Shown here: one piece after another, positions 13,534-21,254 of the stretch
Position numbering within the stretch: the first letter of the stretch is position 1
How the letters are laid out: each line of letters opens with the position of its first letter
NCBI GenBank assembly: GCA_024404115.1
Contig: JAKSQM010000001.1
Location: 248,001-312,000 of the forward strand
Reading direction: 5' to 3'
From: Clostridia bacterium
GTDB taxonomy: Bacteria; Bacillota; Clostridia; Oscillospirales; Acutalibacteraceae
DNA length: 64,000 bases
Notes under the pieces: generated by a model
Seen by the model: the letters and a program-made list of their open reading frames with translations, nothing else
What the model was told of the DNA's origin: nothing
The model's database searches: none
Translations under genes and position numbers: made by a program

Positions 13534-14397
13534 TTACACCTTCTCTCTTATCTGCTTACCGAGAAGTCCGATTGGCTTAACCAGAAGGATGATGATAAGC
13601 AAGCTGAATTCGATAGCTGTTGTGTATGGGCTGATTGCGGGGATGCTCAGGCAGATTTTTTCAATAAGACCAAGCAGAACACCGCCGAGCATTGCGCCGG
13701 GGATTGAGCCGATACCGCCGATAACTGCTGCTGTGAATGCCTTGATACCGGGCATTGAGCCGAGGGTGGGGGTGATTGAGGGAATCTGCATAAGATAGAA
13801 AAGGCTTGCAAATGCTGCAAGTGCTGAACCGATTGCGAATGTAATCATGATAATGCGGTTAACATTAACACCCATAAGCAGTGCGGCACCTCTGTCCTCA
13901 GAAACAGCCTGCATTGCACGGCCTGTGTTTGTCTTTTTAACAAAGAGTGTAAGACCTGCCATAATCAGACCGCCCACAACAAGTGTGATGATTGTGCTTA
14001 CGTTGATTGCGTATTTGCCAATTACAACCTTGCCAAAATCGGGCAGGGAAATTGACTGTGATTTTGAGCCGTAAATAAGCTGGGCAATAGCCTGAAGCAA
14101 AAAGCTTACGCCGATAGCTGTAATAAGAACAGCAAGTGGTGATGCGCCACGAAGGGGCTTATATGCAAGACGCTCAATAACAATACCTGAAACTGTGCAG
14201 ATAACAATTGAAACTGCAATTGCAATGTAGGGGTTGCCAGTCAGTTCAAGTGTGGTGAGAATTGCATATGCGCCAACCATGATAATATCACCGTGGGCAA
14301 AGTTAAGCATTTTTGCAATACCGTAAACCATTGTGTAACCCAGAGCTATAAGCGCATAGATTGCGCCAAGGCTCAGACCGTCCATAATAGTACTCAT
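13534..14397 (-). CDS. livH: Branched-chain amino-acid-type ABC transporter permease LivH
   Basis: 287 aa, hydrophobic throughout, with the LivH signatures GLSLGAIYALIALGYTMVYGI near the N-terminus, FAHGDIIMVGAY, and the coupling region ending GGIGSIPGAMLGGVLLGL. It forms the membrane pore with LivM. AGGAGAG precedes the ATG. It follows livK after a 181-bp spacer with two hairpins. Confidence 0.95.
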   Translation of the reverse strand: MSTIMDGLSLGAIYALIALGYTMVYGIAKMLNFAHGDIIMVGAYAILTTLELTGNPYIAIAVSIVICTVSGIVIERLAYKPLRGASPLAVLITAIGVSFLLQAIAQLIYGSKSQSISLPDFGKVVIGKYAINVSTIITLVVGGLIMAGLTLFVKKTNTGRAMQAVSEDRGAALLMGVNVNRIIMITFAIGSALAAFASLFYLMQIPSITPTLGSMPGIKAFTAAVIGGIGSIPGAMLGGVLLGLIEKICLSIPAISPYTTAIEFSLLIIILLVKPIGLLGKQIREKV

Positions 14398-14435
14398 TTT
14401 TTTCTCTCCTTAATGGATAACCTGATGATAAATAA

Positions 14436-14541
14436 AGCTGAAGAAATTCAAACATCACTGTTGTTGTGCCGCTTGAATTCCTTCAGCTAATAAATCCTAA
14501 AAAACACTCAATGCGTACGGCCGCAAAAACGACCGTACGCA
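14436..14541 (-). promoter_or_regulatory. Two hairpins in the livK-livH spacer
   Basis: Read on the minus strand, hairpin one pairs 14533-14540 with 14513-14520 (GCGTACGG/CCGTACGC) and is followed by a T-rich stretch. Hairpin two pairs AGCTGAAG (14481-14488 side) with CTTCAGCT (14436-14443 side), extended by a further imperfect stem. Such structures between a binding-protein gene and its permease genes usually cause partial termination or protect the 3' end, giving more LivK than LivHMGF; that role is inferred. Confidence 0.6.
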
Positions 14542-14578
14542 GAAAAATAGCTGTTCAAGCTTTTAAAACAAGGTGAAA

Positions 14579-15709
14579 TTATGCACCAAGCTTAACAATC
14601 TGGGGAACCTTTGTGCAAGCACCTGAAGCGTCCCAAGTCATTGTGCCTGTTGCGCCTTCAAGTTTGAATGAAGAATCTGTGATTGCCTTTACAACTGCAT
14701 CGCAAACTTCGCTTGCATCCATGTCAGATACATCGTCAATACCAGCTGCCTTGAGAGCGTTGAATACTGCATAAATTGCATCGTAACCGTCAGCTGCAAA
14801 CTGGTCAGGAGCTACGCCGTAAGTTGCTTTGTAGTCCTCAACGAATTTTGTTGTTGCTTCTGCTTCACTGTTTACATCGAAGGGAGTGATGTACATAACC
14901 TTAACATCAACGCCTTCAATCTGGTCTGCGATACCGTCAAGGCCGTCGCAGCCGTAAACAACAGCTTTGCTTCCCTTAGCAACAAGAGCTTTAGCTACAA
15001 GGCCAGCCTCTGTGTAATAGAAGGGAGTGAATACAACATCACAATCTTTAAGAGCTTCTGCCTGAGTTGAGAAGTCTTTCTTGTTCTCAGCGTCAAATGT
15101 CTGAAGAATATATTTTGCGCCAAGCTTTGCCATCTCTGCTTTGAAAGCATCAAAGATACCTGATGAATAAGGATCGCTTGTGTCATAGATACAACCGATG
15201 TTCTTGTAATCCTTTACAAGCTGCTGAGCAGCGAGAACGCCCTGGTCGGGGTCGCCGAAGCATACACGGAAAGAGTTTGTGCCTTTTTCAATAACGTTTG
15301 CTGCTGATGCAGAGGGAGTGATGAAGAAGAGATTGTCGCTCTCTGCCTTATCTGCAAATGCTGCGCATGAGCCAGATGTAACAGAACCGATTGAAACCTT
15401 CATGCCTGCGTCCATAAGTGCGTCATAACCTGTTGAAGCATCTTCTGCTGTTGCTTTGTCATCTTTCATGTCAAAAGCGAGTTTTGTGCCGTTTAAGCCG
15501 CCTGCTTCGTTGATTTCCTTAACTGCAAGCTCTGCACCATTTTTAACAGAGATACCATATGAAGAAGCATCACCTGTAAGAGGGCCTGTGCTGCCGATAA
15601 GGATTGCCTTGCTGTCGTCTTTCTTGCCATTATTGCCACAAGCTGCAAAGCTGAAAACAATAACAAGTGCAAGCACTGCTGCAAGAACTTTTTTTGCTGT
15701 GTTTTTCAT
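14579..15709 (-). CDS. livK: Branched-chain amino-acid-type ABC transporter substrate-binding lipoprotein LivK
   Basis: 376 aa from the ATG at 15709, preceded by AAGGAGG. The signal peptide of about 23 residues ends in the lipobox FAAC, so Cys is lipidated and the protein is anchored outside. The mature part is a type I periplasmic-binding fold (GSTGPLTGDASSYGISVKNGAELAVKEIN, a Leu/Ile/Val-binding-protein motif). The ligand cannot be read from sequence: branched-chain amino acids are the default, but short amides or urea are used by related systems. Placement among ammonium-assimilation genes suggests a nitrogen-scavenging role. Confidence 0.92.
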   Translation of the reverse strand: MKNTAKKVLAAVLALVIVFSFAACGNNGKKDDSKAILIGSTGPLTGDASSYGISVKNGAELAVKEINEAGGLNGTKLAFDMKDDKATAEDASTGYDALMDAGMKVSIGSVTSGSCAAFADKAESDNLFFITPSASAANVIEKGTNSFRVCFGDPDQGVLAAQQLVKDYKNIGCIYDTSDPYSSGIFDAFKAEMAKLGAKYILQTFDAENKKDFSTQAEALKDCDVVFTPFYYTEAGLVAKALVAKGSKAVVYGCDGLDGIADQIEGVDVKVMYITPFDVNSEAEATTKFVEDYKATYGVAPDQFAADGYDAIYAVFNALKAAGIDDVSDMDASEVCDAVVKAITDSSFKLEGATGTMTWDASGACTKVPQIVKLGA

Positions 15710-15771
15710 AAATATAACCTCCTTATATTTCAGCAATTCTTCAATTGCCAACTAACCTTGGTTTACAAAAC

Positions 15772-15836
15772 AAAGGCAACGCTCTGTGAAAAAAAGCGTC
15801 TTTAAGATTCCCGATCTTAAAGACGCCGTTGCCTTT
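15772..15836 (-). promoter_or_regulatory. Nested leader structure with intrinsic terminator upstream of livK
   Basis: In the RNA sense AAAGGCAACG (15836 to 15827) runs directly into a perfect 13-bp hairpin (15814-15826 with 15796-15808, 5-nt loop) and seven U (15795-15789). Then CGTTGCCTTT (15781-15772) is a perfect 10-bp complement of the opening decamer. The terminator is therefore enclosed in an outer 10-bp stem. The structure begins about 8 nt after the predicted transcription start. It is likely a regulated attenuator of the liv operon. Confidence 0.8.
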
Positions 15837-15850
15837 AGTATACCTTGAAA

Positions 15851-15879
15851 ATTCTACACCTATAATGTCAATTTGTCAA
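15851..15879 (-). promoter_or_regulatory. Sigma-A type promoter of liv operon
   Basis: Minus-strand TTGACA (15879-15874) and TAGAAT (15856-15851), 17-bp spacer. A second TTGACA-like box (15871-15866) lies inside the spacer. Confidence 0.8.
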
Positions 15880-15959
15880 TACATCTTAATTAAAAAAACT
15901 TTACAAATTTAGTACGCTAATAGGTAAAATAATAGGTGAATAAGTAGAATAACAAACTG

Positions 15960-15989
15960 TTGACAAGCTATATGCACATGATGTATAAT
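15960..15989 (+). promoter_or_regulatory. Sigma-A type promoter of glnA
   Basis: TTGACA at 15960-15965 and TATAAT at 15984-15989, 18-bp spacer. It is divergent from the liv promoter, with about 80 bp between the two -35 boxes. Confidence 0.8.
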
Positions 15990-16001
15990 AAGCACATGAG
16001 C

Positions 16002-16048
16002 AAAGGCGTTCATTGAGGGGAAGTTCCCTGTCGATGAGCGCCCTTTTT
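16002..16048 (+). promoter_or_regulatory. Leader terminator (attenuator) upstream of glnA
   Basis: AAAGGCG begins about 6 nt after the predicted start site. The stem pairs GGCGTTCAT (16005-16013) with ATGAGCGCC (16034-16042), then GGG/CCC near the loop, with the loop around GAAGTT. It is followed by TTTTT at 16044-16048, about 67 nt before the glnA start. A terminator between promoter and coding region, with an ANTAR antiterminator gene next to glnA, indicates control by antitermination. Confidence 0.8.
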
Positions 16049-16114
16049 AATAAGTGTTCTATAAATACAGGCTGTAACAATAATTGATTTTGCGTCTGAG
16101 AAAGGATGTGCTGT

Positions 16115-17326
16115 ATGAACTACACTAAGCAGGAAGTAATGCAGTTTATAAATGAGGAGGATGTTTCATTTATCCGCCTTGCATTCTGTGATGTTTTTGG
16201 CAGACAGAAAAATATTTCTATTATGCCCGAAGAGCTTCAGCGTGCTTTTGATTACGGTATAGCCATTGATGCCTCTGCTGTTGCAGGCTTTGGCGATGAG
16301 GTTCATTCAGATTTGTTCCTCCATCCCGACCCGTCAACTCTTTCTGCTATGCCTTGGCGACCTGAACACGGTCAGGTTGTGCGTATGTATTGCTCAGTTA
16401 CTTATCCCGACGGCAGCTTGTTTGAGAATGATACACGCTCAATCCTTATAAAAGCTGTTGAAACTGCTGAAAAAGCAGGCTACAGATTTTACTTCGGCTC
16501 AGAAATGGAGTTTTATCTTTTCAAGCTTGATGATTACGGCGAAAATGTTAAAATTCCCTATGACAACGCAGGTTACATGGATGCTGCACCTTATGATAAA
16601 AGCGAAAACATCCGCCGTGATATTTGCCTCACACTTCAGGAAATGGGCATCAACCCCGAATCCTGCCACCACGAAGAGGGACCTGGGCAGAACGAAATCG
16701 ACTTCCGCTATTCAGATGCACTTTCAGCGGCAGATGATGCACTTACATTCCGCAAGGTTGTGCAGGATATTGCAATGAGAAACGGCTTGTGGGCAAGCTT
16801 CTCACCAAAACCATTTGATGATAAGCCGGGCAACGGCTTCCATATAAATATGTCGGTTAAATCTTTGAACGGCAATGAAGATATTTCAAGCCCCATGATA
16901 GCGGGCATCCTTGATAAAATAAAGGATATGACGCTCTTTATGAATCACACCGATGAGTCATATAAGCGTTTAGGCTGTCATAAGGCTCCGAGATATATCA
17001 GCTGGTCAAGCGAAAACCGTTCACAGCTTATCAGAATCCCTGCCGCACAGGGTGAATACAAACGAATGGAGCTTCGTTCTCCCGACCCGAGAGCGAATCC
17101 CTACCTTGCTTTTGCACTTATGATATATGCGGCTCTTTACGGAATTCAAAACGCTCTTCCACTTGAACCTGCATCAGATATTAACCTTTATAAAGCAGAT
17201 GTTAATGTGCTGAGAAGCTTCCGTATGCTTCCGCAAAGCAAAGCGGAGGCGGCAAAAATTGCAGCATCAAGTGAGTTTTTAAGAGAGTTCTTACCTGAGT
17301 CAATTATTAAAACTTATTGCGAATAA
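16115..17326 (+). CDS. glnA: Glutamine synthetase type I
   Basis: 403 aa from the ATG at 16115, placed 9 nt after AAAGGA; an upstream ATG three codons earlier would overlap that site. The GSI beta-grasp domain (VSFIRLAFCDVFGRQKNISI) is followed by the catalytic domain with GSEMEFYLF, GPGQNEIDFRYSDAL, NGFHINMS and the R-rich ATP-site segment RIPAAQGEYKRMELRSPDPRANPYLAFA. It is about 40 residues shorter than most GSI-alpha enzymes. An ANTAR protein gene follows 21 bp later. Confidence 0.93.
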   Translation: MNYTKQEVMQFINEEDVSFIRLAFCDVFGRQKNISIMPEELQRAFDYGIAIDASAVAGFGDEVHSDLFLHPDPSTLSAMPWRPEHGQVVRMYCSVTYPDGSLFENDTRSILIKAVETAEKAGYRFYFGSEMEFYLFKLDDYGENVKIPYDNAGYMDAAPYDKSENIRRDICLTLQEMGINPESCHHEEGPGQNEIDFRYSDALSAADDALTFRKVVQDIAMRNGLWASFSPKPFDDKPGNGFHINMSVKSLNGNEDISSPMIAGILDKIKDMTLFMNHTDESYKRLGCHKAPRYISWSSENRSQLIRIPAAQGEYKRMELRSPDPRANPYLAFALMIYAALYGIQNALPLEPASDINLYKADVNVLRSFRMLPQSKAEAAKIAASSEFLREFLPESIIKTYCE

Positions 17327-17347
17327 AATACAGGAGGATGAAACATA

Positions 17348-17932
17348 ATGTATGAGAAGAAAAAATACAGTGTCCTTGTTGTTTCGTCCTCAGAAAAAAT
17401 GAATGAAGCCATAAAAACTCTGCTCCCCTTAACCAAATACAGCGTTGTTAATTTTGCAGGCAGTGTTTCGGCGGCGAAAAGAGCAATGCTTCAAAGCTTC
17501 TACGATTTTGTTATTATCAACACTCCCTTGGGTGATGATTTCGGTACAGATTTTGCTATTGAGGTTTGCAGAAAAAACAGCAGCGTTTGTATGCTTCTTG
17601 TGAAGTCAGATAATTACGAAAGGGTCAATCATATGGTTATCCCTTATGGCGTTTTCACTTTGCCAAAGCCAACATCATCAACCAATATGAAAATTGCATT
17701 AAGCTGGCTTGCTTCTGCAAGAGAAAGAATAATTGCAACCGATAAGAAAAAAGAATCTATCGAAGATAAAATGAAAGAAATCCGCATTGTAAACAGAGCT
17801 AAATGGCTGCTCATTGAAAACCTTAAAATGACAGAGGCGGAGGCTCACCGATACATTGAAAAGCAGGCGATGGATAACTGCATAAGCAAGCTGATTATTG
17901 CCGAAGATATTCTGAAAACTTATCAGAAATAA
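17348..17932 (+). CDS. ANTAR-domain transcription antiterminator with degenerate receiver (NasT/NitR-like)
   Basis: 194 aa. The first ~125 residues look like a response-regulator fold, but the usual acidic pocket reads VVSSSEK and the phospho-acceptor position reads IINTPLGDD, with Asn where Asp is expected; the conserved KP is present (LPKPTS). The C-terminal ~50 residues match the ANTAR RNA-binding three-helix motif (RAKWLLIENLKMTEAEAHRYIEKQAM). ANTAR proteins bind leader hairpins and prevent termination. The likely targets are the leaders of glnA, gdhA and livK in this window. A glnA-nitR pairing was, as I recall, described in Clostridium saccharobutylicum. How it senses nitrogen without a phosphorylatable Asp is unknown. 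Confidence 0.88.
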   Translation: MYEKKKYSVLVVSSSEKMNEAIKTLLPLTKYSVVNFAGSVSAAKRAMLQSFYDFVIINTPLGDDFGTDFAIEVCRKNSSVCMLLVKSDNYERVNHMVIPYGVFTLPKPTSSTNMKIALSWLASARERIIATDKKKESIEDKMKEIRIVNRAKWLLIENLKMTEAEAHRYIEKQAMDNCISKLIIAEDILKTYQK

Positions 17933-17994
17933 TTTTTTAATAACAGCAGGTTTTCCCGCTGATATTTTAAAAGTATATAGAAAGGATTTTAAGT

Positions 17995-18141
17995 ATGAGA
18001 TGTATTTTTTCTGTAACTGAAATCCCGAAATCGAACACACATTCAGATGATTTGATCCACGGATTTGCAGACACATTTACAGGAAGTATGTTTATTCGTG
18101 CGAAGTTCTGGCGCACCCCGCGCCACGGATATTTTAATTAA
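17995..18141 (+). CDS. Small hypothetical protein (48 aa) between the antiterminator gene and trpB2
   Basis: An ATG at 17995 follows AGAAAGGA with good spacing and opens a 48-codon frame starting MRCIFSVTEIPK and ending RHGYFN. I do not recognise it. It has no signal peptide or membrane span and only one Trp codon, so it is not an obvious Trp leader peptide. Its 3' end holds a short hairpin (TGGCGC/GCGCCA) before a T-rich stretch, which might attenuate trpB2. It may be a real small protein or a translated leader. Confidence 0.5.
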   Translation: MRCIFSVTEIPKSNTHSDDLIHGFADTFTGSMFIRAKFWRTPRHGYFN

Positions 18142-18190
18142 ACAAATCCCAAAAATTTTATTAAAATATTAGAAAAGGACTGAAATTATC

Positions 18191-19558
18191 ATGAATAAAA
18201 TACCATACAAAATTTATCTTGAAGAAAATGAGATGCCACAGCAGTGGTATAACCTGCGTGCAGATATGAAAAATAAACCTGCACCGCTTCTTAACCCGGG
18301 CACACTTGAACCAATGACAGCAGAGGAGCTTTCAGGCGTTTTCTGTGAAGAGCTTGTTAAGCAGGAGCTTGACGATACAACAGCATATTTCGATATTCCA
18401 CAGGAAATCCGTGATTTCTATAAAATGTATAGACCATCACCTGTTGTAAGAGCATATTGCCTTGAAGAAAAATTAAAGACACCCGCAAAGATTTATTATA
18501 AATTTGAGGGCAACAACACCAGCGGAAGCCATAAGCTTAACAGTGCAATTGCACAGGCATATTATGCAAAGAAGCAGGGTCTTAAAGGTGTAACAACAGA
18601 AACTGGCGCAGGTCAGTGGGGCACAGCTCTTTCAATGGCTTGCTCATATCTTGACCTTGACTGCAAAGTATATATGGTTAAGGTTTCTTACGAACAGAAG
18701 CCTTTCAGAAGAGAGGTTATGCGCACATACGGTGCATCAGTAACTCCCTCACCCTCAATGGATACCAATGTTGGCAGAAAGATTCTTGAAGCACACCCCG
18801 GCACAACAGGAAGCCTTGGCTGTGCAATTTCAGAGGCTGTTGAGGTTGCAACAACAACTGAGGGCTACAGATATGTTCTCGGCAGTGTTCTCAATCAGGT
18901 TCTTCTTCACCAGTCAGTTATCGGTCTTGAAGCAAAGGCTGCACTTGATAAATACGGTGTTAAGCCTGACATCATCATCGGCTGCGCAGGCGGCGGCTCA
19001 AACCTTGGCGGACTTATTGCACCTTTCATGGGCGAAAAGTTAAGAGGCGAAGCAGATTACAGAATTATCGCTGTTGAGCCTGCAAGCTGTCCCAGCTTCA
19101 CAAGAGGTAAGTATGCATACGATTTCTGCGATACAGGAATGGTTTGCCCCCTCGCAAAGATGTATACTCTCGGCAGCAACTTCATCCCTGCTCCCAACCA
19201 CGCTGGCGGACTCAGATACCACGGCATGAGCTCAACACTTTCACAGCTTTATGATGACGGTCTTATGGAAGCAAGATCAGTTGCACAGACAGATGTATTC
19301 AAAGCAGCAGAGGAGTTTGCAAGAGTTGAGGGTATTCTCCCCGCACCCGAAAGCTCACACGCAATCAAAGCCGCAATTGACGAGGCAATCAAGTGCCGTG
19401 AAACAGGCGAAGAAAAGACAATCCTCTTCGGTCTTACAGGCACAGGCTACTTTGACCTTGTTGCATATGAAAAATTCCATGACGGTCTTATGGAGGATTA
19501 TGTCCCCACAGACGCAGAGCTTGAAGAGTCATTCAAAACCCTCCCCAAAGTTGACTGA
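18191..19558 (+). CDS. trpB: TrpB2-type tryptophan synthase beta-like enzyme (PLP)
   Basis: 455 aa, longer than TrpB1 (about 400) and with the TrpB2 N-terminus (YLEENEMPQQWYN, RPSPVVRA). The PLP lysine lies in NNTSGSHKLNSA and the phosphate-binding loop is GCAGGGSNLGG. It would condense indole (or a related nucleophile) with serine. No trpA or other trp gene is nearby, as is common for TrpB2, which is thought to salvage free indole or act as a serine deaminase. It is grouped here with glnA and the antiterminator gene; two terminators follow it. Confidence 0.9.
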   Translation: MNKIPYKIYLEENEMPQQWYNLRADMKNKPAPLLNPGTLEPMTAEELSGVFCEELVKQELDDTTAYFDIPQEIRDFYKMYRPSPVVRAYCLEEKLKTPAKIYYKFEGNNTSGSHKLNSAIAQAYYAKKQGLKGVTTETGAGQWGTALSMACSYLDLDCKVYMVKVSYEQKPFRREVMRTYGASVTPSPSMDTNVGRKILEAHPGTTGSLGCAISEAVEVATTTEGYRYVLGSVLNQVLLHQSVIGLEAKAALDKYGVKPDIIIGCAGGGSNLGGLIAPFMGEKLRGEADYRIIAVEPASCPSFTRGKYAYDFCDTGMVCPLAKMYTLGSNFIPAPNHAGGLRYHGMSSTLSQLYDDGLMEARSVAQTDVFKAAEEFARVEGILPAPESSHAIKAAIDEAIKCRETGEEKTILFGLTGTGYFDLVAYEKFHDGLMEDYVPTDAELEESFKTLPKVD

Positions 19559-19572
19559 TAAATAATTTTTTC

Positions 19573-19648
19573 CCACCCGATGGCATACGCTGTCGGGTGT
19601 TTTTTTGCAAAAAATTTCCCCGACTTTTTACGGTCGGGGATTTTTTAT
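19573..19648 (+). terminator. Two consecutive intrinsic terminators after trpB2
   Basis: ACCCGA/TCGGGT followed by GTTTTTTT (about 19575-19606), then TCCCCGAC/GGTCGGGGA followed by TTTTTT (about 19617-19645). The second has an A-rich 5' side and can also serve the converging XRE gene. Confidence 0.8.
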
Positions 19649-19649
19649 T

Positions 19650-19931
19650 TTATAAAGATTTTAGAAACTCAAGCAGTAACTTTTTCTGATTATTGTTAAG
19701 TCTGTTGATTGCAGAGGTCAACTCGTCATTGCTTTCATCTGAATCAAAAAATTCTTTCAATGTTATGCCAAGTCCATAGCAGATGTATTCAAGGTATTCC
19801 ACTGTCGGCTGTTTGTTGCCCAATTCAAGATCTCTCAAATAGCTTTGCGAAACACCGCTTATGTTAGCTAACTTGTTTACAGTTATATTTTTCTGTTCAC
19901 GCAAAATGCGTATTCTTTCACCAACATTCAT
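19650..19931 (-). CDS. XRE-family HTH transcriptional regulator
   Basis: 93 aa from the ATG at 19931. The N-terminal Cro/C1 HTH (GERIRILREQKNITVNKLANISGVSQSYLRDLELGNKQPTVEYLEYICYGLGITLKEFF) is a full-length SinR-like DNA-binding domain; the rest is a short helical tail (NRLNNNQKKLLLEFLKSL) that may dimerise. It is divergent from the secreted M23-like gene at 20133, which it may regulate. Confidence 0.88.
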   Translation of the reverse strand: MNVGERIRILREQKNITVNKLANISGVSQSYLRDLELGNKQPTVEYLEYICYGLGITLKEFFDSDESNDELTSAINRLNNNQKKLLLEFLKSL

Positions 19932-20010
19932 CAAACCACCACTTTAGCTTTAGTTTATCTCTATAGATATTATTTTATCAGTATTTTCTCAAAAACTTAC
20001 AGTTATAGAG

Positions 20011-20039
20011 TTGACAAGTTATTTCTAAAGTGATAATAT
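20011..20039 (+). promoter_or_regulatory. Promoter of the M23-like secreted protein gene
   Basis: TTGACA at 20011-20016 and TAATAT at 20034-20039 with 17 bp between. Confidence 0.7.
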
Positions 20040-20132
20040 AGCAAGGGGATATATAGTGAAAGAGGTGAGCGCAAAATTCGGGGCAGTAGAAATCATATAA
20101 AACGCATAGTACAAAACGAAGGAGAAACTATT

Positions 20133-21131
20133 ATGAAAAATGTAAAACGAATCATTTCTGTGATAATGGTTATCATTACTGTATTCGCATCGCTTTCGGT
20201 TGGTGCTTTTGCCGCATCATCACCGACATGGAAGATTAATTCAGTTACAGATATTACAGAAACTAACGCTAAAATTAGTGGCTTGGTTACTTTCCCGAGT
20301 AAAGTTACAGTAACAGAGGGTGGCTTCTTTATTGGCTCATCAAGCGCTGATGTTAAGAACGAGAAAAACGCAAAGAAATACTATGATAAGGAAACTATCA
20401 AGAACACAAAAATCTCTGTAAGCTTCCTTATGTCAAAGTATTACGGTAAGCTCAAAGCAAACACAACATACTACTATAAGTTTTATGTTGTAGCAAATGG
20501 AAAGAAATATCCCAGCGAAGTTAAGTCATTTAAAACAAAAGCAACAACCAAAAAAGTTGAACCAACCAAAATTTGTTTTCCACTCCCCACAAATCAGGTT
20601 TGGTATGCTTCCACCTATGTTGGTCATGGTGAAAAAGTAACAGCAGCATATAGCAGCGTTGACATTACCCTTAAAAATGGAAAATCATGTAGAGGATATG
20701 CAGTATATTCCGTTGAGGAGGGAAAGGTTTATCACATTGATTCAAGTAATGGACAGGTAACGATAAAGCATACAAAGAAGCTTGTTACCACCAATGGTGT
20801 AACATACAATACATGGTATTCATTGTATGCTCATATGAGTAATATTTCTGTAAAGAAAGGCGCAACTGTAAAGCGTGGACAGCAGATCGGAAAGGTATCT
20901 GATAAAGCTGCTAAAGGAATTAAAGTTACAGGACCGCATCTTCACTTCACTCTTGCAAGTGATTATAATGGTAAAGGTATGTTTAATCAGACCAGCACAA
21001 AGTCTGCAATTTCACCTTATTATGTATATGGCTTTGTAAGTAAGGATGCAAAGAATACAAGCTATCTTGTCAGAGACACAAAGGGTCCTGCAGTTACCGC
21101 AAAGCTTATTAACCATAAGCCCCAAAAGTAA
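20133..21131 (+). CDS. Secreted M23/LytM-like protein with an altered zinc-site motif
   Basis: 332 aa with an N-terminal signal peptide (about 26 residues, ending SVGAFAAS). Residues about 30-135 form a beta-sandwich, fibronectin-like region (NAKISGLVTFPS ... TYYYKFYVVANGKKYPSEVKSF). The C-terminal part is an M23/LytM fold: SLYAHMSNISVKKGATVKRGQQIGKV and GPHLHF, i.e. the second and third His motifs are present. The first motif, normally HxxxD, reads YSSVD, so one zinc ligand is missing. It may be an inactive, regulatory or binding LytM protein acting on the wall. Confidence 0.82.
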   Translation: MKNVKRIISVIMVIITVFASLSVGAFAASSPTWKINSVTDITETNAKISGLVTFPSKVTVTEGGFFIGSSSADVKNEKNAKKYYDKETIKNTKISVSFLMSKYYGKLKANTTYYYKFYVVANGKKYPSEVKSFKTKATTKKVEPTKICFPLPTNQVWYASTYVGHGEKVTAAYSSVDITLKNGKSCRGYAVYSVEEGKVYHIDSSNGQVTIKHTKKLVTTNGVTYNTWYSLYAHMSNISVKKGATVKRGQQIGKVSDKAAKGIKVTGPHLHFTLASDYNGKGMFNQTSTKSAISPYYVYGFVSKDAKNTSYLVRDTKGPAVTAKLINHKPQK

Positions 21132-21145
21132 AAAGTGATTTTCCT

Positions 21146-21178
21146 TGCCCGACAGCTTATGTTGTCGGGCATTTTTCT
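21146..21178 (+). terminator. Intrinsic terminator after the M23-like gene
   Basis: TGCCCGACA paired with TGTCGGGCA around GCTTATGT, followed by TTTTT. Confidence 0.85.
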
Positions 21179-21254
21179 TTTCCTGTTGTTATGCTCTTTA
21201 CATCCTCTTTTTGGTGTGCTACAATTATTTCAGATGATTTTTGGAGGCGACATT

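Noticed and set aside
15772-15836. Canonical ANTAR target with two hexaloop hairpins
   Set aside because: Loops are 5, 7 and about 9 nt and lack the fixed A and G positions that I recall for the consensus, so only a non-canonical ANTAR target can be proposed.
15960-16114. Glutamine riboswitch (glnA/Downstream-peptide type) upstream of glnA
   Set aside because: The known consensus is not seen and those classes are mainly cyanobacterial; a plain terminator hairpin explains the leader.
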